From Pseudomonas fluorescens NCIMB 11764 (GTDB lineage Bacteria > Pseudomonadota > Gammaproteobacteria > Pseudomonadales > Pseudomonadaceae): a stretch of 64,000 nucleotides of DNA. The notes under the pieces are model-generated. The model ran no database searches. It was given only the letters and a program-made list of their open reading frames with translations, and was not told the origin of the DNA. A program made the position numbers and the translations under genes. The stretch covers positions 6,406,001 to 6,470,000 of the forward strand of contig NZ_CP010945.1 of assembly GCF_000293885.2 (NCBI RefSeq), in the 5' to 3' direction. The stretch's first letter is position 1, and each line of letters opens with the position of its first letter. Positions 35,112-44,555 of the stretch are shown piece after piece.

Positions 35112-36455
35112 TCAGGCCTGGGCGGCCAGGACACGGCGCTCCCAGGGCGTAATTTCATCAAAGAAGCTGGTCAACTCCAGGGTCTTCGAAGCGACGTAGC
35201 CTCCGATGAACTCCTTGCCAAACAGTTCCTTCGCCAATTGGCTACGTTTCAGACGTTCGAGAGCGGCATGCAAGGTACACGGCAACGAAAGATTATCCGG
35301 CACCTCGAACTCGCCCTGGATCGCTGCGCTTGGCTCCAGCTCGTTTTCAATGCCGTACAACCCCGCGGCCAGGCTCGCGGCGATCGCCAGATACGGATTT
35401 GCATCCGCCCCCGGCAAGCGGTTTTCGACCCGACGAGCGGCCGCCGAGCTGGCCGGAATACGCAAACCGGCCGCGCGATTGTCGTGGGACCAGCAGGCAT
35501 TGTTGGGTGATGCGAACGGATGACACAAGCGCTGATAGGAATTGACGTTCGGCGCAAACAACGCGGTGAAATCCGCCATGCCGGCCTGCTGGCCGCCGAT
35601 GAAGTGACGGAAGGTCGCGGTCGGTTCACCGGCCTCGTCGCTGAACACGTTACGTCCGCTGCCGATCTCGACGATGCTCTGGTGAATGTGCATCGAACTG
35701 CCCGGCGTGTGCGCCAGCGGCTTGGCCATGCAGACCACGGTCAGGCCGTGCTTGAGCGCAACTTCCTTGAGCAGATGCTTGAACAGGAAGGTCTGGTCGG
35801 CCAGCAGCAGCGGATCGCCGTGCAGCAGATTGATCTCGAACTGGCTGACGCCCATCTCGTGCATGAACGTATCGCGCGGCAAACCGAGCGCAGCCATGCA
35901 TTCGTAGACTTCACTGAAGAACGGTCGCAAGCCGTTATTGGAACTGACGCTGAACGCCGAACAACCGTCCTCGCGCCGACCGTCCAGGCCCAGCGGTGGC
36001 TGGAAGGGTTGCGTCGGGTCGGTATTGGGCGCGAAGACAAAGAATTCCAGTTCGGTCGCGACCACGGGCGCCAGACCACGTGCCGCGTAACGGGCGATCA
36101 CCGCCTTGAGTTGGCCACGGGTCGACAGGCTCGAGCTTTCGCCCGTCAGTTCGTCGGCGTCGCAAATGGCGAGGGCTCGTGGTTGCTGGCTCCACGGCAA
36201 GCGGTGAATCTGCGCAGGATCAGGCACCAGCGCCAGGTCGCCATCATCGCTGCCGTAGAAACGTGCTGGCGGATATCCGCCCATGATGCATTGCAGCAGC
36301 ACACCCCGCGCCATCTGCAACCGCCGTCCTTCGAAAAACCCCTCGGCTGTCATGACCTTGCCACGGGGCACGCCGTTCAGGTCCGGCGTAACACATTCAA
36401 TCTCATCAATGCCCGTCAGTCGCTGTGCGAGTGAGCGCTGGCCATCGGTTGTCAT
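35112..36455 (-). CDS. Glutamine-synthetase family ligase (probable gamma-glutamylpolyamine synthetase)
   Basis: A 447-residue member of the GlnA/PuuA family. The ATG at 36455 (MTTDGQRSLAQRLTG) has AAGGAT upstream; the longer open frame is not supported. Conserved metal and substrate blocks are present: VVATELEFFVF, HEMGVSQFEINL, MHIHQSIV, LFAPNVNSYQRL and ANPYLAIAA. The CGKxxP-type early part (VPRGKVMTAEGF) fits PuuA-like enzymes rather than true glutamine synthetase, which is longer in its N-terminus and has an adenylylation Tyr. A role in polyamine or ethanolamine-type gamma-glutamylation is likely but the amine is unknown; no other polyamine genes flank it. Confidence 0.85.
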   Translation of the reverse strand: MTTDGQRSLAQRLTGIDEIECVTPDLNGVPRGKVMTAEGFFEGRRLQMARGVLLQCIMGGYPPARFYGSDDGDLALVPDPAQIHRLPWSQQPRALAICDADELTGESSSLSTRGQLKAVIARYAARGLAPVVATELEFFVFAPNTDPTQPFQPPLGLDGRREDGCSAFSVSSNNGLRPFFSEVYECMAALGLPRDTFMHEMGVSQFEINLLHGDPLLLADQTFLFKHLLKEVALKHGLTVVCMAKPLAHTPGSSMHIHQSIVEIGSGRNVFSDEAGEPTATFRHFIGGQQAGMADFTALFAPNVNSYQRLCHPFASPNNACWSHDNRAAGLRIPASSAAARRVENRLPGADANPYLAIAASLAAGLYGIENELEPSAAIQGEFEVPDNLSLPCTLHAALERLKRSQLAKELFGKEFIGGYVASKTLELTSFFDEITPWERRVLAAQA

Positions 36456-36564
36456 GACGCAATCCTTTGTTGTTGTGCAAGCCGCGAACGGCGACCGTAC
36501 AAAATAGGCTCCGCCTGTTCGGAATATCAAGCACCGTACACAAAAATGCCTGCAGGGCGTGCAT

Positions 36565-37257
36565 TCAGGGGAGATAAAGGCTGAACACGCCGCCGCCCAA
36601 CGGGCCGCCATTGCTGATTTCGGTGCGCCCGCCGATGCCGTTGCGCTGATGCAACGCGGCAATCCGCCCGGCGAAATACAGACCCAGCCCGGTGCTGCCA
36701 CTGCTGTGGTTGATGCCCTGCACGTAGTCGGCCTGACGCTCGATCATCTGGGCCGGGTAGCCTTCGCCGTCGTCGTTGATCGTCAGCACCAGTTGCCCGG
36801 CCTCATCACTGACGCTGATCAACACCGCATGGCGGGCATAACGGATGGCGTTGGTGATGCAATTGCCCAGCACCGACGCAATCAGTTCCCGGTCGAAGAA
36901 CCCCAGCGGGCTCAGCGGGTCCACTTCGTAAGTCGCCATGATGCCGCGACTGGCGAAAACGTCCTGGTGGCAGGCCAGTTGCGCTTCGATAAAGTCATCG
37001 AGCTCGTGATAGGCCGGTTGCAACGGCATCTGATTGACGCCGAGTTTGTATAGCCCCAGCAACTGCACGAGCATGCCGTTGAGGTGGGCGAACTCGAATT
37101 CGATCACGCCCTGTTCCGGGGTGTGCCGCGCCGGGTCGGGCAAGCGCGCCAGCCATTGGCTGTGGGCCTGCATCAACATCGCCAGCGAGTTCTTCATGTC
37201 GTGCACGGTGGAAGCGATCACCGTGGAGAAATCCAGTGCAGGGTTGTCTTGGTTCAT
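36565..37257 (-). CDS. Soluble histidine kinase partner of the TPR response regulator
   Basis: A 230-residue cytoplasmic kinase without membrane segments. The first part has a phosphorylation helix with STVIASTVHDMKNSLAMLMQ (HDMKN, an H-box of the HisKA-like type), and the ATPase part has GNCITNAIRYA (N box), NDDGEGYPAQM and STGLGLYFAGRIAALH (G boxes). It lacks any sensor domain, so input likely comes from partner proteins. It overlaps the response regulator by four bases and must be co-translated. The signal is unknown. Confidence 0.85.
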   Translation of the reverse strand: MNQDNPALDFSTVIASTVHDMKNSLAMLMQAHSQWLARLPDPARHTPEQGVIEFEFAHLNGMLVQLLGLYKLGVNQMPLQPAYHELDDFIEAQLACHQDVFASRGIMATYEVDPLSPLGFFDRELIASVLGNCITNAIRYARHAVLISVSDEAGQLVLTINDDGEGYPAQMIERQADYVQGINHSSGSTGLGLYFAGRIAALHQRNGIGGRTEISNGGPLGGGVFSLYLP

Positions 37258-38858
37258 CCGCTGAACGCCTTGATTTTCAGTTTCTGATAACGCGCATACC
37301 GCGCGTCAGTGTCAGGCATCAGGCCGACCGTTTTCAGGCAGGCCCGACATTCTTCAAGCTCCGCCGACGGAACGCTGGTGTCGGTGCCGTGCAGCAGCGA
37401 CTGCGCCATGTTCAGCGCGATACTGATGTTTTTCGGTTGCATCGCCAGGGCTTTGCGGAACGCCGCCCGCGCCTCCACCAGGTTGCCGGTCTTGTACACC
37501 CGCACGCCTTGACGGTTGAGCTCCGCCGCATCGTTGCCGGAGTTGAGGATGGTCGGGTCGTCGGTCAGTTTGGCGATGCTTTTCATCACGGTCGGATCGT
37601 CGCCGTAGATTTCCACGCAGTTTTTCAGCATCGAGGCGCCGGCATCGGCCTGCCCGAGCATCTGCAACTGCTTGGCCACCAACAGTGCGGCTTCGGCACT
37701 CATGAACTGCTCCATGCCATCGAGGCGCAACATCGCTTGCTCGGTGAGCTTTTCCGCGGTTTCGGCGTCGTTGAGCAAGAGACTGGTGGCCTTCATCAAC
37801 CGCGCACGAATCTGCAGGCCCGGGTCGGAAGGGTTTTCCTTGGCCACGGCGCTCAGCGTGGTGTTGATCTCCAGCCGCGTGCGGGTATCCAGGCCTTTTT
37901 CGCTGCCCTTGCTGATCAAGGCGTGTGCCAGGCCGAGGTTGCTTTCAGCGTCCTTGAAGCGTGACTGCGCACCTTGGCTGACCGCCTGCCGATAAGCCTT
38001 GGACGCCGTGTCGAAATCTTCGTTGGTCATTGCCAACTTGCCCAGCAACGCCTGGCGACGCACGGCCAGCGGCGATAAGCGAATCGCCTCCTCCAATACT
38101 TGCTGCGCGGCCTTGGTGTCGCCTTCGGCGACCAGCACATCCGCCATACCGTCGTACAGCGCCGGCATCATCGGGAACACTTTCAGGGCTTTTTCGTAGA
38201 CGCCCTTGGCCTGACTGACCTGACCGCGCTTGAACAGCAACTGGCCCAACCCGGCAAACGCCCACGGCAAAGGCCGATCAGCAATGATGCTGTCGTAGAG
38301 ACGCTCCAGCGCCTCATTCTGATTCAAGTCACGCAGGGCATCGGCGCGGTAGCGCAGGCACAGCGGCGAATAGCGGATGTCCTGTTTGCACAGCGCGATA
38401 CAGGCATTGAGCACTTCAACCGGCTTGCCGCGATCCAGCGCCTGCAGGATCGGCTTGAGCAGGGTCTTGCGCTGTTCCAGACGCTCAAGGCGCTGGGCCA
38501 GGCCCGAGCGGTTGAACGGTTTGGTCAGGTAGGCATCGGGCTCATGCTCCAGGGCGCTGAGCACCATCGCCTGGCTGGTCTCGGCGGTGACCATGACAAA
38601 CACGGCTTCATGGCTGATCAGCTTCTCGACCATCAGGTCTTCGAGTACCTGCTGACCATTCTTCTTGCCGTCGCCGAGGTGGAAATCCTGCAGGATGAAA
38701 TCGTAGGACTTCTGCGAACACATGCGCAGCGCCTGCTCGCCGGTGTCGGCGGTATCCACGTCCTTGACGCCCAGCTCACGCAGCATGGAACGGACCGAAC
38801 TGCGGAAATCGGAGAAATCATCGACGATCAGAAAACGCTTTTGGTGATACGACAGCAT
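37254..38858 (-). CDS. Response regulator with receiver and TPR-like repeats
   Basis: A 534-residue protein. An N-terminal receiver (about 5-125) has LIVDDFSDFRSSVRSMLREL and the acceptor Asp in FILQDFHLGDGKKNG, with LTKPFNRSGLAQRL at its end. The rest is a helical repeat array of TPR-type units (YSPLCLRYRADALRDLNQNEALERLYDSI; GLGQLLFKRGQVSQAKGVYEKALKVFP; NRQGVRVYKTGNLVEARAAFRKALAMQP). There is no DNA-binding or enzymatic output domain, so output is likely by protein-protein contact. Starts with ATG at 38858 and is the first gene of the pair with the soluble kinase. Confidence 0.88.
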   Translation of the reverse strand: MLSYHQKRFLIVDDFSDFRSSVRSMLRELGVKDVDTADTGEQALRMCSQKSYDFILQDFHLGDGKKNGQQVLEDLMVEKLISHEAVFVMVTAETSQAMVLSALEHEPDAYLTKPFNRSGLAQRLERLEQRKTLLKPILQALDRGKPVEVLNACIALCKQDIRYSPLCLRYRADALRDLNQNEALERLYDSIIADRPLPWAFAGLGQLLFKRGQVSQAKGVYEKALKVFPMMPALYDGMADVLVAEGDTKAAQQVLEEAIRLSPLAVRRQALLGKLAMTNEDFDTASKAYRQAVSQGAQSRFKDAESNLGLAHALISKGSEKGLDTRTRLEINTTLSAVAKENPSDPGLQIRARLMKATSLLLNDAETAEKLTEQAMLRLDGMEQFMSAEAALLVAKQLQMLGQADAGASMLKNCVEIYGDDPTVMKSIAKLTDDPTILNSGNDAAELNRQGVRVYKTGNLVEARAAFRKALAMQPKNISIALNMAQSLLHGTDTSVPSAELEECRACLKTVGLMPDTDARYARYQKLKIKAFSG

Positions 38859-39099
38859 CGAAGATTTCCAGGCAATTTTAAGAAGAAGATTATGACTGTC
38901 CGGGTTATCGGCCAGCAGGGCCATTCACTTGAAGAAAAGGGAATGCTATTACGCGCCCGGAGTCCAAATCTCAAAGGCTTATGCAGGCGCGCTAAATAAT
39001 TGAAGGCGATATCGAGAAACGGGATTATCCTGATTTATTGCATAGCGTCAGCCTCCGCTTCGGATCAGGACGCTCCCGTCGTTGGTACAGGCAGAAGTT

Positions 39100-42000
39100 A
39101 TGACCACCACCCCCAATCGCCCGGCATCTCATAAAGAGCAAAAGGCCTCGCGTCCCAGCACCCTGGACTTTCCGGTGGTGGGCATTGGCGCGTCGGCGGG
39201 CGGTCTGCAAGCTATCAAGTTGTTCTTTGAAAACATGCCGCAGGACAACGGCATGGCGTTCGTGATCATTCTGCATCTGTCCCCCGATCACCAGAGCATC
39301 GCTGACCGGATCATCCAGGAATCGACGCGGATGCCAGTCCTGCAGGTCAGCAAAACGGTGTCCATCGAGAAAAACCACGTATACGTCATTTCACCAGCGC
39401 AACGCCTGTCGATGAACGACGGTTTACTGGAGGTCAGTGCCTGCGAGACCCGGGAATCGCGTCATGCCTCGATTGACCTGTTCTTCCGCGACCTGGCGAA
39501 TGTGCACCGGGAACGGGCTTTCTGCGTGGTGCTGTCGGGCACCGGTTCCGACGGTGCTGTCGGCCTGTCGCGGATCAAGGAACAGGGCGGCGTCACGCTG
39601 GCCCAGGCGCCGCAAGACGCCGAGTTCGACGGCATGCCCCGCGCCGCCATCGACACCGGGATGGTGGACTTGGTCTTGCCGGTCGTTGAAATGCCGCAAA
39701 AGCTGCTGGAGCTGTGGCGCAACTCCCAGGAAATCAGCTTGCCCACCGCCAACGACCCCGAACTTCAGACCATTGCCGCCGTTTCCGAACGTGAAGCGCT
39801 GATAGCCGAACAATTGCTGCACGACGTTCTCATCCAGTTGCGCACCGGCACCGGCCATGATTTCAAGCACTACAAACGCGCCACGGTGTTGCGCCGGATC
39901 GAGCGGCGGATGCAGGTCACGGCCCAGCCGGACCTGGCGGCCTACTACCGTTACCTGCAAGACAATCCGGAAGAAACCAAGGCCTTGCTCGGCGACATGC
40001 TGATCGGCGTGACCAACTTTTTCCGCGACCGGGAAGCCTTCGAAGCGCTGGAGCGCGATGTCGTGCCGCAACTGGTCAGCGCCGCCGTGTCAGCGCACCC
40101 CGAAAAAGAAGAAATTCGAGTCTGGTCCGCCGGCTGTTCCACCGGCGAAGAAGCCTACAGCCTGGCCATGTTGCTCAGTGATCAGCTGCAACTCGATGCC
40201 AGCGCGGCGTCGATGCAGCTGTTTGCCACCGACATCGATGAACGCGCCATCAGCGTCGGTCGGGCCGGCCTGTACCCGCAAGCGATCGTGACCGACGTGC
40301 CGCCAACGCGACTGCGGCATTACTTCCTCAAGGAAGATGACCACTATCGGATCCGCAAGGAAATCCGCGAAAAAGTCCTGTTCGCCAAACACAGCCTGCT
40401 GTCCGATCCGCCGTTCTCGCAGATCGACCTGATCGTGTGCCGCAACCTGTTGATCTACCTGGATCGCGAAGTGCAGCGTGAAATCCTGCAGATGTTCCAC
40501 TTTGCCCTGCGCCCTGGCGGCTTCCTGTTTCTCGGCTCCTCCGAGAGCGCAGATGCCTGCCACGAACTGTTCGCCCCAGTGGACAAGCGTAACCGGATCT
40601 TCCGTGCCAAGACTGGCACGGCCAACAGCCGTCGCACCCCGACCATGCCCCGCGGCGGCTACGTGCGAACCAACATTTCCCAACAGCCTGCGCAAAACAG
40701 CGTGCAGCGCAAATTGTCTTTCGCTGATATCCATCAACGCGCCTTAGAGCAGTCTGCGCCACCGAGTGTGATCGTCGATGCCAACGCCGACATTCTGCAC
40801 ATGAGCGAAAGTGCCGGGCGTTTCCTGCGGCATGTCGGTGGCGAGCTGTCGCGCAACCTGCTGACGCTGATCCTGCCGGACCTGCGTCTGGAGCTGCGCA
40901 CCACGCTGTTCCAGGTCCAGCAAAGCGCGCTGCCGGTCAAATCCCGTGAGGTGCCGATCAAGCGTGATGACCGGCGTCACCTGATCAATCTGGTCGCTCA
41001 TCCCTACAAGGATGAAGGTTCGGACAGCGAGTACGTGCTGGTGATTTTCGAGGAGGTCGAAGTCGACCCTTCCGAGCTGGCAGCGACCACCGTGCTGCAG
41101 AACGAAAACCAGGTGCTGTCCAATCTTGAGCGCGAACTGCAGCGCACCAAGCTGCACCTGCAGGACACCATCGAACAGTCGGAAGTCTCCAGCGAAGAGC
41201 TCAAGGCGTCCAACGAGGAAATGCAGGCGATCAACGAAGAACTGCGCTCGGCCACCGAAGAACTGGAAACCAGCAAGGAAGAGCTGCAATCGATCAACGA
41301 AGAGTTGCTGACGGTCAATTTCGAGCTGAAAACCAAAGTCGAAGAAACCGACAAGATCAACGACTACCTGACCAACCTGATCGCCTCCACCGACATTGCC
41401 ACGGTGTTTGTCGACCGCGCCATGCGCATCAAGTGGTTCACCCCGCGCGCCACCGACATCTTCAGCATGTTGCCGGTGGACACCGGGCGCTCCCTGCTCG
41501 ACATCACCCATCGCCTGGATTACGACAACCTGGCCAGTGACGCGACGCAGGTGTTCGAATCGCTAAAAATGATCGAACGCGAAGTCAGCAGTACCGACAA
41601 CCGCTGGTACATCGCCCGTCTGTTGCCCTACCGCTCCAGCGAAGACCACATCGACGGCACCGTGCTGACCTTCATCGACATCACCAAACGTCGAGCGGCC
41701 GAGGAAGAGTTGCGCCAGGGCGAAGAGCGCATGCGCCTGGTCGCCGAAAGCACCCGCGACTACGCGATTATCACCCTCGATGAACAGGGCGTGATCACCA
41801 GCTGGAACAAAGGCGCCGAGTTGATTTTCGGCTACAGCAAGGCCGAGGCCGAGGGCGCTTACTACGACTTCATCTTCTCCCCCGAGGACCGCGCGGCGGG
41901 CGTGCCGGAAAACGAATTGCTGGCCGTGCGCACCCATGGCCGCAGCGAAGATGAACGTTGGCATCAACACAAGGATGGCAGCCGCTTCTTTTGTAGCGGC

Positions 42001-43233
42001 GAAGTGACCCTGCTCAGGGGCGACAATCTTCAGGGCTATGTGAAAATTGCCCGTGACCTGACCGGTCACAAACGCCAGCACGAAGCACAAAGCCAGGAAT
42101 TGGCGGAAACCCGCAACACCAATTACCTCAAGGATGAGTTCTTCGCGGTCATGTCCCACGAACTCAAGCATCCGCTGAACCTGATCCAGCTCAACGCCGA
42201 GCTGCTGCGGCGCCTGCCGGTGACCAAGTCACTGGCTCCGGCGGCCAAGGCGGTGAACACCATTTGCGACGCGGTCACCAGCCAGGCGCGGATCATCGAC
42301 GATCTGCTGGATGTCGCCCGGGTCCGGACCGGCAAGCTCAAGCTGCAACCGGTCGCCGTCGACCTCGCCAGTGTGCTGCGCGATGTCCATACCGTCGTGC
42401 TCAATGACCAGCATGACGTCACTGTTGAACTGCTGGTGCCGTCCGACGCGTTAATGGTCCAGGCCGACCCGACGCGCCTTGAACAAATCATCTGGAACCT
42501 GGTGAACAACGCCCTGAAATTCACTCCACCCAAGGGCCGCGTGCAACTGATCGCCAGCCAGTCCGGGGACATGGCGCGGCTCGATATCAAAGACAACGGC
42601 GCCGGCATCGCCCCGGAAAACCTCGAGCATGTGTTTGACCTGTTCAGCCAGGCTGAAAAACAACACATCACTCACAACCGCGAAGGGCTGGGAATTGGCC
42701 TGTCGCTGGTGCGTCAGCTGACCGAGGCGCAACACGGCTCGGTCGAGGTGAGCTCTGGCGGGAGCGGCACAGGCTGTACGTTCACCGTCTACTTGCCCTT
42801 GGCCAGGGCCCATGGCGAAGTACAGCCCGCTGCGTGCGCGGAGGATGTTTCCGGAAGACTCAGCGGCTTGACGATCCTGTTGGTGGACGACTCCGCGGAC
42901 GTGCTGGAAACCCTGAAAATGCTGCTGGAGATGGAAGATGCGCAGGTGATTGCCTTTGACCGGCCGGTGGCAGCGCTGGACGCGGCGAAAAGCACGCGGT
43001 TCGACCTGATCATCTCTGACCTCGGCATGCCGGTCATGAACGGGCACGAGCTGATGAGTGCACTGCGTCAGTTGCCGCTCGCGAAGGATGTACCGGCCAT
43101 TGCCCTGACCGGCTATGGCGCCAACAGCGACATTCAGAAATCGCGGCAATCAGGCTTTGACCAGCACATCGGCAAACCGGTGTCCTACGATGACCTGATC
43201 AGCACCATCGAGACGCTCCGACGCCAGCGCTGA
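39100..43233 (+). CDS. CheB-CheR-PAS-histidine kinase-receiver fusion protein
   Basis: A 1377-residue cytoplasmic multidomain protein. Order: CheB methylesterase (about 25-210; active Ser32 in GIGASAGG, His in ILHLSPDH, Asp in SGTGSDGAVG); CheR helical and methyltransferase domains (about 235-500; RVWSAGCSTGEEAYSLAML, DLIVCRNLLIYLDREVQ); a PAS-like domain (about 545-650); a long coiled coil (about 661-755, EELKASNEEMQAINEELRSATEELETSKEEL in parts); two PAS domains (about 757-985); HisKA with His1020 (VMSHELKHPLN); ATPase (about 1105-1235); and a receiver with Asp1307. ATG at 39100 chosen; a TTG at 39082 is possible. No adjacent receptor or che gene. Such fusions are widespread in pseudomonads but largely uncharacterised. 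Confidence 0.93.
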   Translation: MTTTPNRPASHKEQKASRPSTLDFPVVGIGASAGGLQAIKLFFENMPQDNGMAFVIILHLSPDHQSIADRIIQESTRMPVLQVSKTVSIEKNHVYVISPAQRLSMNDGLLEVSACETRESRHASIDLFFRDLANVHRERAFCVVLSGTGSDGAVGLSRIKEQGGVTLAQAPQDAEFDGMPRAAIDTGMVDLVLPVVEMPQKLLELWRNSQEISLPTANDPELQTIAAVSEREALIAEQLLHDVLIQLRTGTGHDFKHYKRATVLRRIERRMQVTAQPDLAAYYRYLQDNPEETKALLGDMLIGVTNFFRDREAFEALERDVVPQLVSAAVSAHPEKEEIRVWSAGCSTGEEAYSLAMLLSDQLQLDASAASMQLFATDIDERAISVGRAGLYPQAIVTDVPPTRLRHYFLKEDDHYRIRKEIREKVLFAKHSLLSDPPFSQIDLIVCRNLLIYLDREVQREILQMFHFALRPGGFLFLGSSESADACHELFAPVDKRNRIFRAKTGTANSRRTPTMPRGGYVRTNISQQPAQNSVQRKLSFADIHQRALEQSAPPSVIVDANADILHMSESAGRFLRHVGGELSRNLLTLILPDLRLELRTTLFQVQQSALPVKSREVPIKRDDRRHLINLVAHPYKDEGSDSEYVLVIFEEVEVDPSELAATTVLQNENQVLSNLERELQRTKLHLQDTIEQSEVSSEELKASNEEMQAINEELRSATEELETSKEELQSINEELLTVNFELKTKVEETDKINDYLTNLIASTDIATVFVDRAMRIKWFTPRATDIFSMLPVDTGRSLLDITHRLDYDNLASDATQVFESLKMIEREVSSTDNRWYIARLLPYRSSEDHIDGTVLTFIDITKRRAAEEELRQGEERMRLVAESTRDYAIITLDEQGVITSWNKGAELIFGYSKAEAEGAYYDFIFSPEDRAAGVPENELLAVRTHGRSEDERWHQHKDGSRFFCSGEVTLLRGDNLQGYVKIARDLTGHKRQHEAQSQELAETRNTNYLKDEFFAVMSHELKHPLNLIQLNAELLRRLPVTKSLAPAAKAVNTICDAVTSQARIIDDLLDVARVRTGKLKLQPVAVDLASVLRDVHTVVLNDQHDVTVELLVPSDALMVQADPTRLEQIIWNLVNNALKFTPPKGRVQLIASQSGDMARLDIKDNGAGIAPENLEHVFDLFSQAEKQHITHNREGLGIGLSLVRQLTEAQHGSVEVSSGGSGTGCTFTVYLPLARAHGEVQPAACAEDVSGRLSGLTILLVDDSADVLETLKMLLEMEDAQVIAFDRPVAALDAAKSTRFDLIISDLGMPVMNGHELMSALRQLPLAKDVPAIALTGYGANSDIQKSRQSGFDQHIGKPVSYDDLISTIETLRRQR

Positions 43234-43240
43234 GTCGCGT

Positions 43241-43780
43241 TCAGTTCAGATAGGCGCGCTGCACACAGGCGCGCCGGTCGATCGCCTGCCTGAGCCGTTC
43301 CTTGTGATCGGCCCAGACCCCGGGATCGACCTTGTTGGAGCGCATCAATGCGAGCATGGCCTCCTTGGCGGCCAGGTACTCTGACCAGGCATCATCAGAC
43401 CTGAGCTTCAAGCGCTCACGCTCGGTCATCTCCATCCGGCGCAACGCGATGACCGACTCATCGGTAATCACCGGACTCAACGTCAGCTGCACACGGTGCG
43501 GCGCAACGAACGCCTGAGTGTCCGCCACAACCTCCCTCGCCCGCTGGGTGCCCCACTTCAATGCTGCGCAGTAATGCTCACCGACGCAGCGTTCATGATG
43601 TTCCTCGCAGATCGGCCAGCCATCAGCGCCATAGATACCTAGAAAAACCTGGGTAACCCCTTCAACACTGACCCGCGCATGCACCTCGATTTGCACGCCA
43701 TTGCCCAGCACCTCTTCGTGGGTGTGCAGAGGGAGTCTCGTGTTGGTCCATAACCAGAACTGGGCGCCTCTGCGTCGCAT
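43241..43780 (-). CDS. Hypothetical protein, 179 residues
   Basis: The ATG at 43780 (MRRRGAQFWLWTNTRLPLHTHEEVL) has AAGGAG eight bases upstream and is preferred to the longer frame. No signal peptide or membrane span. Two halves are seen: an N-terminal beta-rich part with a Cys/His cluster (WPICEEHHERCVGEHYCAALKWG) and a C-terminal helical, charged part (MEMTERERLKLRSDDAWSEYLAAKEAMLALMRSNKVDP). The cluster of two Cys and four His within a dozen residues could bind metal. The gene converges with the CheB-CheR fusion seven bases away. I do not recognise a family. Confidence 0.7.
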   Translation of the reverse strand: MRRRGAQFWLWTNTRLPLHTHEEVLGNGVQIEVHARVSVEGVTQVFLGIYGADGWPICEEHHERCVGEHYCAALKWGTQRAREVVADTQAFVAPHRVQLTLSPVITDESVIALRRMEMTERERLKLRSDDAWSEYLAAKEAMLALMRSNKVDPGVWADHKERLRQAIDRRACVQRAYLN

Positions 43781-43863
43781 CGATTTCGCTCCTTGAGTGG
43801 TCTCTGGAGTAAGGCACAGCAACGCGCGCCTTTCCAATGTCGATCGTCGGGTGATTGCCCATG

Positions 43864-43904
43864 AAAAAGCCCCGCCGGATGCAAGATCCTGGCGGGGCTT
43901 TTTT
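43864..43904 (-). terminator. Intrinsic terminator of tRNA-Arg(CCT)
   Basis: AAGCCCCGCC (43867-43876) and GGCGGGGCTT (43891-43900) with A5 and T6 flanks. On the minus strand it follows the tRNA gene directly; it could also work on the plus strand. Confidence 0.88.
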
Positions 43905-43931
43905 GACAGCCGAAGGGCTGGAATAGGATGG

Positions 43932-44007
43932 TGTCCCAGGGCAGGTTCGAACTGCCAACCTTCCCCTTAGGAGGGGGATGCTCTATCCAATTGAGCTACT
44001 GAGACAC
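43932..44007 (-). tRNA. tRNA-Arg, anticodon CCT
   Basis: On the minus strand the gene starts GTGTCTCAGTAGCTCAATTGG, has anticodon loop CTCCTAAGG (CCT), the T arm GGCAGTTCGAACCTGCC, and ends GGGACAC followed by a discriminator base region and an encoded CCA (43929-43931). The cloverleaf pairs fully. Reads AGG codons. Confidence 0.95.
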
Positions 44008-44139
44008 AAGTCGTCCGCGAGAAAACGCGGCGCGATGGACGGCGTGCATGTTAACGGGCAGGTCTGCGTTTGTCATGTCGTCCTTAGCGCTTTTTAAGTG
44101 TAGGCAGGCGCCCCTTGAACGCGAGGGATTTGTTTACCG

Positions 44140-44182
44140 TGCAAATTGCATCACCGCAAAAAGCCATCATTGCAAATTGCAA
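44140..44182. promoter_or_regulatory. Paired palindromes TGCAANTTGCA
   Basis: TGCAAATTGCA at 44140-44150 and TTGCAAATTGCAA at 44170-44182; centres 31 bases apart (three helical turns). They stand about 95-135 bases before the predicted start of a sigma-54-like promoter, the enhancer position. Confidence 0.6.
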
Positions 44183-44247
44183 TGAAGGAGTCCCTGGCAG
44201 ATATCCTAATTTATTGTTTTTAAAGGATTTAATAGACGTTAGACTCT

Positions 44248-44262
44248 TGGCACGTCGGCTGC
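44248..44262 (+). promoter_or_regulatory. Sigma-54-like promoter of the small-protein pair
   Basis: TGGCACGTCGGCTGC: matches TGGCACG-N4-TTGC except C for the first T of the -12 box. The predicted start is near 44274, 25 bases before the ATG, leaving room for the ACGGAGG ribosome site at 44283-44289. Confidence 0.6.
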
Positions 44263-44298
44263 TTTAGCTGTTCTCAAAGAACAACGGAGGCCAGCCTC

Positions 44299-44532
44299 AT
44301 GAACCGTGCCCTTTTACTCTCGAATGCGATCGCTCTGGCGGTCTTGCTGGGTTTTCACTTTTTCCCCGAGAGCAGCGCCGAGATGGTCGCCCAACGCATG
44401 CCCCATTACCTTCAAGTGCAAAGGGCGCCGCAATTGGCGGTGCTGAGTGATCAGCATGGCTTTGTCGGTCAGGAAGTGAGCCAGGAGAATATCCTGCTGC
44501 CGGCGCAGTCTTCCGAACGCCTGGTATTTTGA
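44299..44532 (+). CDS. Small exported or membrane-anchored protein, 77 residues
   Basis: ATG at 44299 with ACGGAGG nine bases before. The N-terminus MNRALLLSNAIALAVLLGFHFFP is a hydrophobic segment with a single basic residue, most like a signal anchor or a weak signal peptide; the following 50 residues (SSAEMVAQRMPHYLQVQRAPQLAVLSDQHGFVGQEVSQENI) are polar. No known domain is recognised. The next small membrane gene begins 23 bases after the stop, so they form a pair. Promoter elements upstream suggest sigma-54 control. Confidence 0.6.
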   Translation: MNRALLLSNAIALAVLLGFHFFPESSAEMVAQRMPHYLQVQRAPQLAVLSDQHGFVGQEVSQENILLPAQSSERLVF

Positions 44533-44555
44533 ACAACCCCCATCAGGAGCACAGC

